Both the position numbers and the translations under genes were made by a program. This document shows, piece by piece, positions 19,384 through 31,116 of a stretch of DNA of 37,739 nucleotides. The stretch lies in the NCBI GenBank assembly GCA_036940085.1, contig JALLBK010000190.1, positions 1 to 37,739 on the forward strand. The letters are read 5' to 3'. Position 1 is the first letter of the stretch, and every line of letters begins with the position of its first letter. Below the pieces are notes generated by a model. It saw nothing but the letters and a program-made list of their open reading frames with translations, was not told the origin of the DNA and did not search any database. The stretch comes from Discostella pseudostelligera. Lineage: Eukaryota > Bacillariophyta > Thalassiosirophyceae > Thalassiosirales > Thalassiosiraceae.

Positions 19384-19813
19384 CTCCGGTCAACCTCTCC
19401 CGACGGCCGCCATGATCTTGACCCCAACTTACATTAGAAGAGTGGGCGGGGTAGCGGTTGGACTCTGGATCTACGACGACGAGCAGGGGACTCTGTGGAT
19501 CGGATGGAGAAGAGAAGAGCCACCACCCAGCCTCACCACCGACCGGCTCGCTCGCTCGTAATCGAGGCGACGAGTTCAAGTAAAAAGTGCGGTGATGACG
19601 TGCGTACGATCCTTCACCCTCGCATACGTCACATGCACCAAGGTTCGTTCGTCCGTCGTCGGGTGCGCCTCTCTCTCGAGAGAAGTGGAAGTCCAGACGA
19701 AAGATACGGTTAATACGGACGAGCACAGACGGCGGAAAGATCTTTCAGAGCACTCCAACCCAGCGTAGGAATCAATACGATTTGCGAGAAACTTTATGCA
19801 TTCAAATTTGCCT

Positions 19814-19821
19814 CTCCCGCC
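19814..19821 (-). promoter_or_regulatory. GGCGGGAG word upstream of the modular LRR gene
   Basis: The plus strand reads CTCCCGCC, 251 bases before the ATG at 20072. The flank is AAT instead of TTT, so the E2F-type match is weaker than at 683, 8799, 10994 and 16796. Confidence 0.3.
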
Positions 19822-20071
19822 ATTTTTTCCAGCCTGCGACCTCTCGAGACTCGACAGCTCGCGACACACCCCGACAATAGATCGCGAGCAGCAGCACACA
19901 AACAGGCAGGACAGAGGACGGCTACTCATATTCCACCTTCACCGATCCTCCGTCAATAATTGATATCGTACTGGTCGAGAGAGATAGGTTGAGGGCATTG
20001 CCAAAGACATCCCAAACAACATCATCGTTGACCTCGTTCAGAACGAGATCGTGACACTAGAGTTGAGAGGG

Positions 20072-23000
20072 ATGAAAATCCTTACAAAGCCCGCCATTCG
20101 GCATGGCAATGGCAGCAGCAGCGGCGGGCTTTCATGGATGCACCGACGAGCGTCATTGGTCCTCATCATTGGCACGATCACCGCCACCACACACCTACCC
20201 TCATTCGCTGCGGCCCTTACCGAAAAGGAAGTCTTGCATCACCTATTCAGCAATGCCAACGGAGCTAATTGGGTGGATACTTGGGACATCAACAGTACTG
20301 ACATTTGTTCCCCCACGGATTACTTTGGTGTCAAGTGCAACTCCGATGGACATGTCACCGAAATTCATTTGTCTGATAACAACCTCGCCGGGTCGATCTC
20401 TCCCTATGTCTACACGCTACCACACCTCAAACGATTGGACTTTAGTAAGAATCGCATTACCAGTGCTGGGTGGGATAAGATTGACGACCACGTCGAGGAG
20501 GATGACATACTTGCCGATTTGGAGGTTATTGAATTGACGGACAATCTCATCAACAGCGTGCAGGATGTGTCCAAATTCTCCGACAGTTTGACGGGATTGC
20601 ACTTGTCTTATAACAACCTCAAGGGGACCATGCCGTCCGAGCTATTCAAGATGAAGCGGCTGGAGATTTTGGCATTGAGTGAGAATGAAATCACGGGTCA
20701 TATCGATACGCGCATTGGCACCTTGACGAACCTCATTGAGTTTTATTGCTATGGGAACAAACTCACGGGCGAAATTCCAACAGAGATTGGTTTGCTTACC
20801 AAGATGAAGATTATTACGGTACGTTTTGATGCATTTCTTGTCCATTGAACATGAGGCGCTCTATTGATAATGTTCGGCGTCATTTACCTCATCTCTTCTC
20901 ATCGTTACACACAGATGTCAGAAAATCAGCTCTCGGGACCCCTACCCGATGAAATCAAGGCCATGGGCAATTTACAAACATTCTCCGTCCACAACAATGA
21001 TCCGGGTACGGGAAATCATACTGGACCTTTGCCCAAGTTTGATGCACAACCTTTTTTGAATGAGGTTTAGTAAGTGACATGCATTGCAATTATTTCCGAG
21101 GCCAACCTTACTCTCCAATGCTGTTGCTAACTATTCGCCCATATGCTACTCACTACCTCTGGTAATATTAAACAGCCTCGATGGAAATGACTTTACCGGA
21201 ACAATTCCACACAACTTCCTTCACGCATTCAACGGCACCGACGGTGAGACCGTCACCATCGGACTCGAGAACAACAAACTCACCGGCACCATACCCTCGG
21301 AATTTCTCAAGTTCGATTCCCTCGTGTTGAATGTCGTGGGGAACAAAATCGAAGGCTTTGGTACTAATATCTGCGATACCACTGCTAATGAGGAAAACAA
21401 GATCGACGGTTGGATGAATGGCTTGGTTCAAATGTTTGGATGCAATGCCATCCTTTGTCCTGTGGATACATACAGTGATACGGGCCGACAAGAAGAGGAA
21501 GAGACGCCGTGTGAACCATGCAGTTCGGGTACGGATGGGTTGTTGGGTGCAACTACCTGTGACGATGAAGTTGTCGTGGGTATCAGTGATGAATTAGAGA
21601 TCCTTGCCGAGTTTTACCTCGCGTTGAGCGGACCTCAGTGGGATCAGATTGATGGCTGGGATGTGTTTAAAGACATGGAATCTCCGATGGATTTGACGTT
21701 GCCCAGCTATCAGGAGGAGAATATTGACCCTTGCACCGACTTTTATGGTATCGACTGCGAAAATGGCAGTATCGTGGTGATCGCCTTGCCCACTAATGGT
21801 TTGGAAGGGTTGGTTCCCTCGTCATTATTTGACCTACCCAACTTAAGGGAACTAGACTTATCGGGGAATGAAATAAGTCTTGATCGAGAATTTGGCTTTG
21901 GAGATATTGGCAACGCAGTAAGCTTGAAGAAGGTCGACCTTTCATCGAATGATATTCAAAATTTCAAGGGTCTCGGCAAGGCAACGCTTTTGGAGGAGTT
22001 AACTGTGGACGATGCGTACTTCTTTCATTCGATAGATACAGAGTTGTACCAGTTGACGAGCTTGAAACATCTGCAAATGAAATTCTCGGGTTTGAAGGGC
22101 AAAATTCCCGACGGTCTCAGCGCCTTAACAGACCTCAAACTACTCGAGTGAGCGAATTGAATATGTGTATTTCTTTTTGTGTCCACGATGTCGTATGCTG
22201 ACTATCTCGCTTACGTTCTTTGCAGTCTCTACGGAAATGAGTTGACGGGTACGATTCCGGTAGAGATTGGACAGTTGACCAAACTTTGGCACGTTGGTAA
22301 GGATTTTTCTCCCTAGAGACGATACCTGAGTCGATGATAATCATGCTTAACTTGCTTGTTGTTTTTGTCGATTCAATACACTAGATTTTTCCGAGAATGA
22401 ATTTACCGGCCACCTGCCCACAGACGCCATTGCGAAACTCGTCAGCCTGCAGAAGTTTCATGTTCATCAAAGTGGCCGTTCAGGCAATGGAATAACGGGG
22501 AAACTCCCCTCCTTTGAGGAGCAGACGAAGCTTCACATGTTAGATCTCAATTCTAACACGATGACTGGATCAATTCCAAGTAACTTCTTGTCGGGAATTG
22601 AAGATGTCGATCAACTCATGGAAATCGAGTGAGTGGTTTTACCAGTACTGTACCGGTATTACTTGCGCTTTTTACTCACTTCTGCCACCTCTGTTTGGTT
22701 CCGCAGCATCGGATACAATTCGTTCACTGGTACAATTCCGGGCAGCCTATCTCGTTTCTCAAACATGCGTTTCGATGCCACAAACAATCAAATTACTAAG
22801 GTCAATGGCGACTTATGCAAGCAGACGGGCTGGTGGAATGGCGAGGTGGGGAGAGTAATCGACAATGGTGGTAATGGCTGTGACGCCATACTTTGTCCTG
22901 TAGGAACGTACAATTCTTACGGAAGAGCAAAAAGTAGCACAGGTGGTGGATGCTTGTCGTGTCCAAACGGGAAGTATGCCGGGGCTAGTGGCTGCGCTGG

Positions 23001-26000
23001 TATCACCAATGACGAGGACAATTTGGAAAAGGATATATTGGACAGGCTCTTCACTGAGACGGGTGGCAGCAATTGGACCAAGAAAAATAATTGGGAGAAT
23101 GGGACGGTGTGCGAGTATGAAGGTATTACATGCTCAACATCAGGAGATGAAGGTGTGGAGGTAATAGACCTTGCCGGTTTCGGCCTGATATCAAAAATTC
23201 CAACTCAGATTTACAAACTGCCCTACCTCAAAAAAGTTGATTTCAGCAACAACATTGTAGACTTGAGCTTTGAAGGAATTGGCGAGGCGCAAAACCTTGA
23301 GATAATTTTCATTGAAGATGCTGATCTATCAAGTGTTGATGGTATCAGTGATGCGCCCTCATTGACAATGGTGAGTCCGAATCGTATTGTTGACTCTGTG
23401 TGGTAATGAATCGCCTACCTCACTTCGCTGTTCTTCTCTGGCTACAGCTCCATATTTCACGTAACAGTTTCCTGGATGGTAGCATTCCCGATGAGCTCTA
23501 TGATATCGAAACTCTGGAAAGTCTCGTGATCAGCAGCAACGGCTTTGAAGGGTCGCTCTCTAAACATATATCGAAGCTTGGTAATCTGAACCTGTTCTGG
23601 GCTGGATCAAATGATATCACAGGTAATTGCCACCTTGCCTGTACTTGTTCTGTTTCCTGCCAATTTGGATCCTCACCACCCCATCAACAGGATCCATTCC
23701 AACGGAGATATCGCAGCTTTCTAAATTGAGCAGTATTATGTAAGTGACGCCTGCAATACCATTACGCACGTTCGTTCTATTACATGTTGCTAACTAGCAC
23801 CCGTTCACAGCTTGTCTTTCAATCGCATGAGTGGTGAAATTCCAAGCGATTTGGATGAAATCCCAACTCTTCGGCAGTTACATTTGAATGGCCAGCGTGA
23901 CTTCGGAGGATTCTCTGGACCTGTCCCGAGCTTCAGCGGTTCACAACATTTGCATGACATCGATCTAAGCAAAAATTCACTAACAGGATCAATCCATAAT
24001 GACTTCTTGCAGACGGTGCGGCAATCTAGCGATCATGATGATTACGCGTACCCAACGATCAACCTGTAAGTGGGCAAAGAAAGTGACACGAACACGTATT
24101 CACCTAACAGCGGAAGAATCTAACATGCCCATAATTGTCAAACAGCGCTTCGAACCAAATCACAGGCACAGTCCCGAAAGATTGGGACGACTTCGTAGGA
24201 CTATTCGTCGAGTAAGCTCTTTCTGAAGAATGTTTTCAACAATTCTCACAGATCGCACAATACTGATCCATCGCTTGTTTTCTATAATCGCAGCCTCACC
24301 GGAAATAGGATTAGCGGTCTCCCCGAAGAACTATGCGACGACGATGATGAGTTCATGAATGGTGAAATAGGCAATCTAACAGAAAATAAATGCGATGCCA
24401 TTTTGTGCCGCCCAGGCTTTTCATCGCCAGTAGGTCGTCAGGATTCTGTCAACACTCCCTGTCAGCCATGTCCCGGAGCAGATGACGATGAACGCGAAGA
24501 ACAAGCACCCTATTATGGAATGCTTGCATGCACTTCCACTTCTAAGGAAAGGAAGACATTGACTCAACTTCATGATCTCATCTTTACAGGTAAGTTGGAA
24601 ATTATACGAACTGCATTGATGTCGAGGCGAAGTCTCACTTTGACTTTTACTGAATGTATTTTCAGGAGCATCTGTTGACACGCACTGGTTGTCAGATGCA
24701 CCAATCTGCTCGTGGTTCGGCATAACGTGTGACAATGCAACAGATGATAGTGGCGTCAAAGAAATCAAATTGGAAAGTAACTCCCTCTTCACAGACGACC
24801 CGTCCAAGGCATCAGCACTTTTCTTTGACCTACCGTATCTCGAGAAGCTGAATATAAGAGGAAATGACGGTCTCCCGTTAAAGCTGGATAGTGTTGGGAT
24901 TCCACCCCATCTTGAAGTGTTACAACTTTCAGCGACAAATCTCACTACCATTGCTGGCATCGGGAAGTTCACAACGTTGAAGGAATTGCAGTAAGCCTCC
25001 AATCAATGTATGCGGGAACACCGCCTACTCTTGCTCTCACTATCATCTTCACACTGTTTGCATAATTCAGCTTCACAGAAAACAACATTGAAGGTTCATT
25101 CCCCCACGAAATATTCAATCTTACAGCCTTGGAAAGGCTCTACATCTCGTTCAACAGGATCGATGGAACCCTTCCAACAAAAATAGGAGAATTGTCCGGT
25201 TTGAGAGAATTTTACGCCTATACGAATAATATGACAGGAAAACTCCCATCCGAGCTTGGAAATTTGGTTTACATCGAGAATCTTGTGTTGGGAAACAATC
25301 ATTTTGAGGGTTAGTTCTCTCTCGCGAGTGCACCGTATTTGATTGCCTATCCAATTGTGTACTCACACATCGACTGTTCTGTCCTTTCCGAATAATCTCA
25401 TTGAAACAACGGCAACAATAGGCAGCCTGCCTACCCAGCTTAATAAGCTTGAAAATCTCAAAGAGTTTTCAGTATATTCTAATGAATTCTTGACAGGTCC
25501 AACCTTAGACTTTTCAAAGGTTTCGAAGATTGAGAAACTAGAGTGAGCGCATCTTGCCCATAATCACGTTGAAATCATGCGATTTACTTACGTTTCGTTC
25601 TTGCTTGCACCATCACACTCCAGTCTTGAGGGTAACATGTTTACTGGACAGATTCCGAGCAGGTCAGTATCGTTTGTTGAGAATGTCCTCCTTACGAATC
25701 TGTATTCGATCGACTCATTTCTTTTTCATAAAAGCTTTCTGAGTGGTCTCGACTCGGACTACATTGCCAGTTCTGATAACGAAATTATTATCCACCTTGC
25801 CGACAATGCCTTTACCGGGACGCTTCCCGGCGGCCTTTCGAGCATAGCAAATTTATATCTCGACATTACCGGTAATCAATTTACTGAAGTGCCGTCCGCC
25901 TACTGTACAGAAGCTCAGTCCAGCTGGATGAATGGAAAAGTTGGTGAACTGAAAGGCCACGATCCTTGCAAAGCCATTGGTTGTCCAGTGAACACCTTCA

Positions 26001-29000
26001 GTGTAACTGGGCGCATGCATTCTGATGGTGACGAAGAGTGCACTGCTTGTGATAGCTCCGAAGTGGCACCTTTCGTTGGTAGCTTTACTTGTATCCACAC
26101 GGCAAAAGAAATAACTGCTTTGAAAGCTCTTTACAGGGCAACTAACGGCGATTCTTGGGAGGATAGCGAGAACTGGATGGACAACACCAAACCAATCTGC
26201 AGTTGGTTCGGAGTGGAGTGCGCTGGTGATAGTCTTGAGAACACGACAGTCACGGCGATAAATCTTCCAGCGTAAGGCTTCATTGTGCAAGTTACAAAAT
26301 TGACGTGTCATTTGTCCTAACCCCCGTTCCTTATCCATCCACATAGTAACTCTCTGAATGGCACCATGCCGCATGAAATCTGGGAACTACCAGCCTTGAG
26401 ATCTCTGAATTTAAAGGAGAATACACTTTATATGCATTTCGCTAACATTGACAAAGCGAAGAAATTAGAGGTGTTGTACATTTCTGAGATTGATATTGGG
26501 GACATTGTTGGAATCGGAAACGCACCAGCCCTCAAAGAGCTGTAAGTGAAATCGGGTTATTTTTTGCATAGCATCTCTACTCTCTCATCCCGTTAACCCC
26601 CTTGGTTCTTGCTTCTCTCTAGTCACCTCACTGCAAACGAACTGACGGGAACAATTCCCGGTGACTTCTTCAACCTTGCTGATACCCTTGAGCGACTCTA
26701 CAGTGAGTAAAAGTGTGCAATCTTTATGGGCGGTGATCGCCACCCCAATGTCCATTATGCTCTAACGCCACACTGATGTCGTCAACCCATTAGTCGCCTA
26801 CAATTCTTTCTCTGGTACACTGAGTTCAGAGTTTGGAATGATGACGAAGTTGATCGATTTCTAGTAAGTTCGACGCTATGCTTTGTCTGGAACATTCCTC
26901 GAAATCTTACTCACCGAGTATCATGTGCAGTGCTTATGACAATGATTTCGAAGGGACGATCCCGTCTGAAATCGCCTCGCTCAAGGATCTACAAAATTTC
27001 GTGGTTGCAGAGAATAAGTTGACGGGCAGTATTGTGAGTAGATAAACGTTGTTGTCCGTTGATTCATTACAGCTGCTACTTCTGCAAGTTCACTCACCTA
27101 TATCCCTACAACATCTACTATATCAACTATGCACGCAAAGCCCAAGGAGTTCAGTTACATGCCGCAGCTGAAATTGTTTTCAGCTTATCGTCGAAAGTGC
27201 GTAAGACAGACAATACTGTGTGCATGATTCGCGAGCACGATATCTCATACTTTCCACAAATTCTTCTCTTCGCACAATATTCAGTAAGAATGGCCCCAAA
27301 CTCTCCGGTCCTCTTCCCACGTTCTCCAACGTGCCAAATCTGGAAGGCCTTTATCTTGACTATAATCATCTCGTTGGGACGATTCCCTCAAATTTTTTGA
27401 AGTCAAGTCTCAAAACTGAATTGATAACGTTGAGCCATAATTTACTAACTGGGGAAGTGCCAGTTGAGTTGGCCGTCCTTGACGACCTGAATATTGAAAT
27501 GGAGGGAAATAAGATCACTCAGCTTGATAGCAGATTCTGCGAAAATCTTTCATGGATGAATGGACTCGTCGAGGATTATGGGTGTGATGCTTTAATGTGC
27601 GAGCCTGGTTATCACAGCGTCTACGGCCGGCAAAATACCACCAATTCAGCTTGTCAAAAATGCGCCGTAAGCGACGACAATGGCACCTCCCCCTACTGGG
27701 GCAGCACATCTTGCGAAGGCGTTGTTAACGATAGGGAAATCCTAGAGCTCCTATACAGTGAGACGAAAGGTGATGGTTGGTACAACAACGACAAGTGGAT
27801 GATGACGGACAATATTTGTGACTGGTACGGGGTTGAATGCAGGGACGGTGTGTCGGTGCAAGCCATTCGCTTGGGTGCAAACAACCTCGTTGGGACTCCA
27901 CCCAAAGAAATTTTCCATTTACGTCAGCTTCACACCCTATGGCTACATTCCAATCCGATTGATTTCAAGTTTGAAGGCATTGGTAAAGCCCAAAACTTGA
28001 TCGATCTTCGTCTTGATTCGACTGGACTTTTCGATGTCTACGGAGTAGAGGATGCAGCAACTCTAATCAAGCTTGATCTTAAGTTCAACCAACTCAGTGG
28101 GCCGTTTCCAACTGAGCTCCTCAATTTGGGAAAGCTGGAATCGTTATCACTCACTGAAAACAGGTAAATTTGTGGTTGTCTGCAAATACATCTCCCGGTG
28201 TTTGCTCCTTAACTGATACGCTTACACTCACTACATGCATTATTTGATGCCGTACATCAACACTTTTAGCTTGACTGGCGCTCTTCCTCATTCGTTCGGG
28301 AAACTGGCGAACTTGATTGAGCTGCGTCTGGGATCTAACTTGTTCTCTGGTCCACTCAAGAGCTTCGATGACTTCGCAAACCTTATTCAACTTGATTTGT
28401 CGGGTAAGAATTTTCTGTATCATCTAGTTTCGATTGTGTTTTGGCCGTCTCACTCTTATGTCGTCACTCCGCTTTTGACTAAAATATTAAGAAAATGACT
28501 TGGCTGGGACTATTCCACACGACTTCTTGGGGTCAATATCTGCCCGCAAACCAATCGAAGTTGATCTCTCATCCAACGACCTCTCAGGGACCGTGCCGGT
28601 TGGGCTTGATAGGTAAGGCATTCATCTACCGGGGAGCTTCCAGGACCATGTTTAGTGTTTTAACGATATCTAAATCGCTCCCATCATCCTTGTGTGCAGG
28701 TTGGATAAACTTATCATCTTCCTTCGCAACAATCGCATCACCCAGCTGCCCACGACGCTTTGTGATTCTAGTAATAAGGGCTGGAACATGGGACAAGTTG
28801 CACTCTTTGGATGCGATGCCATTTTGTGTCCTCCACGAACCGCCAATTTCCATGGACGACAGAGTTCTGATAGTGAACCCTGCCTGGCATGCGAGAGTAA
28901 CACCAATTTGTTTGGACAAATTTCATGCGACGGCATACCCCTTGAGGCATCATCGAGCACATCACGTACGCATGGAGCCATCGTGACACTTATTTCTTCT

Positions 29001-29042
29001 TCTCTATTGGGAATGCTTTTGAGCTCATTCGATTTGCTCTAG
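20072..29042 (+). CDS. Giant secreted or GPI-anchored protein of six tandem LRR receptor-like modules
   Basis: 25 exons, 2311 residues: 20072-20818, 20915-21069, 21176-22147, 22226-22296, 22385-22628, 22707-23370, 23448-23622, 23691-23739, 23811-24065, 24146-24211, 24294-24589, 24666-24990, 25071-25309, 25422-25542, 25624-25662, 25735-26271, 26347-26541, 26623-26702, 26794-26863, 26931-27033, 27141-27196, 27285-28163, 28270-28403, 28492-28612, 28700-29042. All 24 introns are GT-AG and phase-compatible. A signal peptide ends near SFAAA (residue 42). Six modules follow, each with a cap of the form W...C.WFGV.C (near residues 82, 489, 864, 1245, 1627, 1997), LRRs LxLxxNxLxGxIP, and a box WMNG...GCDAILCP...GRQ....C..C (near 389, 787, 1165, 1550, 1919, 2235). 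A 20-residue hydrophobic tail closes the protein and suggests a GPI anchor. The role is unknown; a cell-surface adhesion or recognition function is inferred. The start ATG follows a GTG-led upstream extension that I rejected. Confidence 0.88.
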
Positions 29043-29294
29043 AGAGTGGACAGGTTAGGCATTAGGCAGGGTTAGGGCTTGGTTACTGGTTACCCACTTC
29101 AGCTCAGCATCGATTCCAGTCTTTGGTTGTTGTCTGTTGTTGTGTACAGAAAGAATAAGTGTCGTAGAATAAAATTAGTATTGTCACGTAATGCATATTA
29201 TCGTCCTTTCGGAGTTGATGGAGTGTGGGGCCGGGGCACGATCGAATGTTCGGGCTTGCTTCGGAGTGAGTTATGGTACCGCACAGGTTACCGG

Positions 29295-29305
29295 CTCCCG
29301 CCGAA
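29295..29305 (-). promoter_or_regulatory. E2F-like site TTCGGCGGGAG upstream of the phosphotransferase gene
   Basis: The plus strand reads CTCCCGCCGAA, 240 bases before the ATG at 29545. It contains the shared GGCGGGAG core with a TTC flank. Confidence 0.4.
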
Positions 29306-29373
29306 TCATCTCCACGTGACAGCACGAGGACAGAGTCGATCGAGTGAATCTTCCCGACGTTAATATTTCGAAG

Positions 29374-29383
29374 GCCACGTGGC
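29374..29383. promoter_or_regulatory. Palindromic G-box GCCACGTGGC
   Basis: A perfect 10-base palindrome, identical to the classical plant G-box bound by bZIP factors. It is about 160 bases upstream of the phosphotransferase ATG, with a second CACGTG 60 bases further upstream. Confidence 0.45.
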
Positions 29384-29544
29384 AGATTGAGTCGAGTCAA
29401 CTGAACCTTCCCGCCCTTTCGAAGCGGGTGATCAAACATCATGGTCCACGACAATGACAATGACGCCATTGCTTGCATTAGGCACCATCGCAGGCTGTTT
29501 ATCCGCCACTCTCTCTCCACCCAAAGTAATTCCATTTAAGTGTA

Positions 29545-31116
29545 ATGAGCCCTTCCCTCCCAACCAACGTATCCCTTCCATCACTGGCAGCCATGACATC
29601 ATCATCTTTGGCGGTCGATGAAAAACAGCAACCATCGGCAGCGCCGGCGAATTCGGGCACCACCTCGTCGTCCGTCTCGTCGGATCTTTCCACCTCGAGC
29701 CATCGACCAGCGGCGGATGCTCCTCCTATCGCATCCTCCTCACCCAACGAAGCCAACGATGTTCATGCGCGTGGTTACTACTACCTAAGTCCCAATGCCG
29801 TGAAGCGCCTCCCCCACTATCAATACCGCGGTGCCGACCTGTCATTGCTCTACAAACACGTGCTCTCTCCCATTGCGGCATGGCTCGTTGACCATGCCAC
29901 ACCTACATGGATCGCCCCCAATGCAATTACATTCTTTGGATTAACGTGGATGATGCTGAGCTACTGTGTCATTTGGTACTGGTGCCCGGGATTGTATGAG
30001 GCCAATACCGATATTATTACTATTGACTACGCTGTACCCAAGACGATATTTTTGCTCAATGGATGCGCAATGATTATATATCAAACCCTCGACAATATGG
30101 ACGGCAAACAGGCACGTAAGACCGGCACGAGCTCACCATTGGGATTACTATTCGATCATGGTTGTGATGCGATGAATTTGATTCTCGGTAGTGCCAATTG
30201 GATTGCTGCCGTGGCACTCATTCCTGGGAATGTCAGTGATTTGGTGTCGGGGACAAACAATGATGATTTTTATCATGGGGATAACAACAGCAAGTCGTTG
30301 ATTTCGGCCTTCTTTGGGGGGGATGCTATCCTCGCCTATCTATTAATCTTTTGTCCGATGATTGCCTTCTACGTTTCGACATGGGAGCAGTACTACACCG
30401 GGACGCTTATCTTGCCTCCATTCAATGGTCCAAGTGAAGGGTTGATCATGGGAGCGTCATTGAGCATTGTTAGTTTCTTTTGGGGACCCATGTTTTGGCA
30501 GGAAACATCGATAGTGGACATCGCCATTGACAAATTCGGTTCCCTTGTGAGTGACGGCAATGCCATGTCGGTGTATTTCATGCCGATGCAAGGAAGGGTG
30601 CGCAACATGGACTTGGTCGTACTCGCTGCAGTTGTCAGCTTGGTGCAAGAGGTTGTTCTCAAAACTGGTTCTGTGGTACGCAAATTTGGTGTTCAATCAT
30701 TGCGAACAATGTTGCCGCATTTGCTCCTCGTGTCCTCGACTTATGCGATCGTTCATTGCGATCCAACCATTTTCCTCCGATGCCCAAGAACGATGAAGCA
30801 TCTAATTAGCGGCTTATTTACGGAGCAGACGACACAATTGATGTTGGATCACATGGTGGAGGAAGAGTACGAAGTTCGAAAGCGATGGTGTCTACTGCCG
30901 CAGGTGTTAATTGCAATTTGGATGACAGCGGGGTTGTCTTCTGTGGAATCATTAGATGCATTCCTTTTAGTCTACACTACCGGTCTTTGGGTATATCTGG
31001 GGTTCAAGATCAGAGTTTATATTCATGAAATATGTGACGTACTTGGCATTTATTGTTTCGACATTGTAACGCCGCACCCGAAAAGAGTGAATAGCGCAAC
31101 GAAGAAAAATAATTGA
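29545..31116 (+). CDS. CDP-alcohol phosphotransferase (ethanolamine/choline phosphotransferase, Kennedy pathway)
   Basis: Single exon, 523 residues. It transfers phosphoethanolamine or phosphocholine from the CDP form to diacylglycerol, making phosphatidylethanolamine or phosphatidylcholine in the ER. The family signature DGxxARxxxxxxxxGxxxDxxxD is complete: MDGKQARKTG followed by GLLFDHGCD. Before it come LSPNAVKRLPHYQYRGADLSLLYKH and the APNAITFFGL segment typical of the EPT/CPT family. About eight hydrophobic segments follow. The first 75 residues are Ser/Pro/Ala-rich and probably disordered; Met17 is an alternative start. Choline versus ethanolamine preference cannot be read from the sequence. 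IFT70 follows on the same strand after 245 bases. Confidence 0.93.
   Translation: MSPSLPTNVSLPSLAAMTSSSLAVDEKQQPSAAPANSGTTSSSVSSDLSTSSHRPAADAPPIASSSPNEANDVHARGYYYLSPNAVKRLPHYQYRGADLSLLYKHVLSPIAAWLVDHATPTWIAPNAITFFGLTWMMLSYCVIWYWCPGLYEANTDIITIDYAVPKTIFLLNGCAMIIYQTLDNMDGKQARKTGTSSPLGLLFDHGCDAMNLILGSANWIAAVALIPGNVSDLVSGTNNDDFYHGDNNSKSLISAFFGGDAILAYLLIFCPMIAFYVSTWEQYYTGTLILPPFNGPSEGLIMGASLSIVSFFWGPMFWQETSIVDIAIDKFGSLVSDGNAMSVYFMPMQGRVRNMDLVVLAAVVSLVQEVVLKTGSVVRKFGVQSLRTMLPHLLLVSSTYAIVHCDPTIFLRCPRTMKHLISGLFTEQTTQLMLDHMVEEEYEVRKRWCLLPQVLIAIWMTAGLSSVESLDAFLLVYTTGLWVYLGFKIRVYIHEICDVLGIYCFDIVTPHPKRVNSATKKNN

Larger units (their letters stand above)
19197..20071. other. Divergent promoter region of the microprotein and the modular LRR gene
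   Basis: 875 bases between divergent start codons. It contains a 15-base tandem repeat (19347-19383) and a GGCGGGAG word on the minus strand (19814-19821). Open frames of 112 and 139 residues overlap on opposite strands here; both are Arg/Pro/Ser-rich without domains and I do not call them genes. Confidence 0.5.
29043..29544. other. Intergenic region upstream of the phosphotransferase gene
   Basis: 502 bases with no supportable gene. It contains an E2F-like word (29295-29305), a TTCCCGCC at 29408-29415, a CACGTG at 29313-29318 and a perfect 10-base G-box palindrome at 29374-29383, all within 250 bases of the next start codon. Confidence 0.5.

Noticed and set aside
19223..19726. 112-residue plus frame and 139-residue minus frame in the microprotein/LRR promoter
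   Set aside because: They overlap each other, contain a 15-bp tandem repeat and have no domain or splice support.
20051..20071. GTG start for the giant LRR protein
   Set aside because: Nuclear gene; the ATG at 20072 directly precedes the signal peptide.
29043..29300. Possible tRNA-like segment (GGTTAGGG, GGTTACC)
   Set aside because: No cloverleaf could be folded by eye and no T-loop consensus.
29104..29535. 143-residue minus-strand frame upstream of the phosphotransferase gene
   Set aside because: No domain, crosses the cis-element cluster and lies in an expected promoter.
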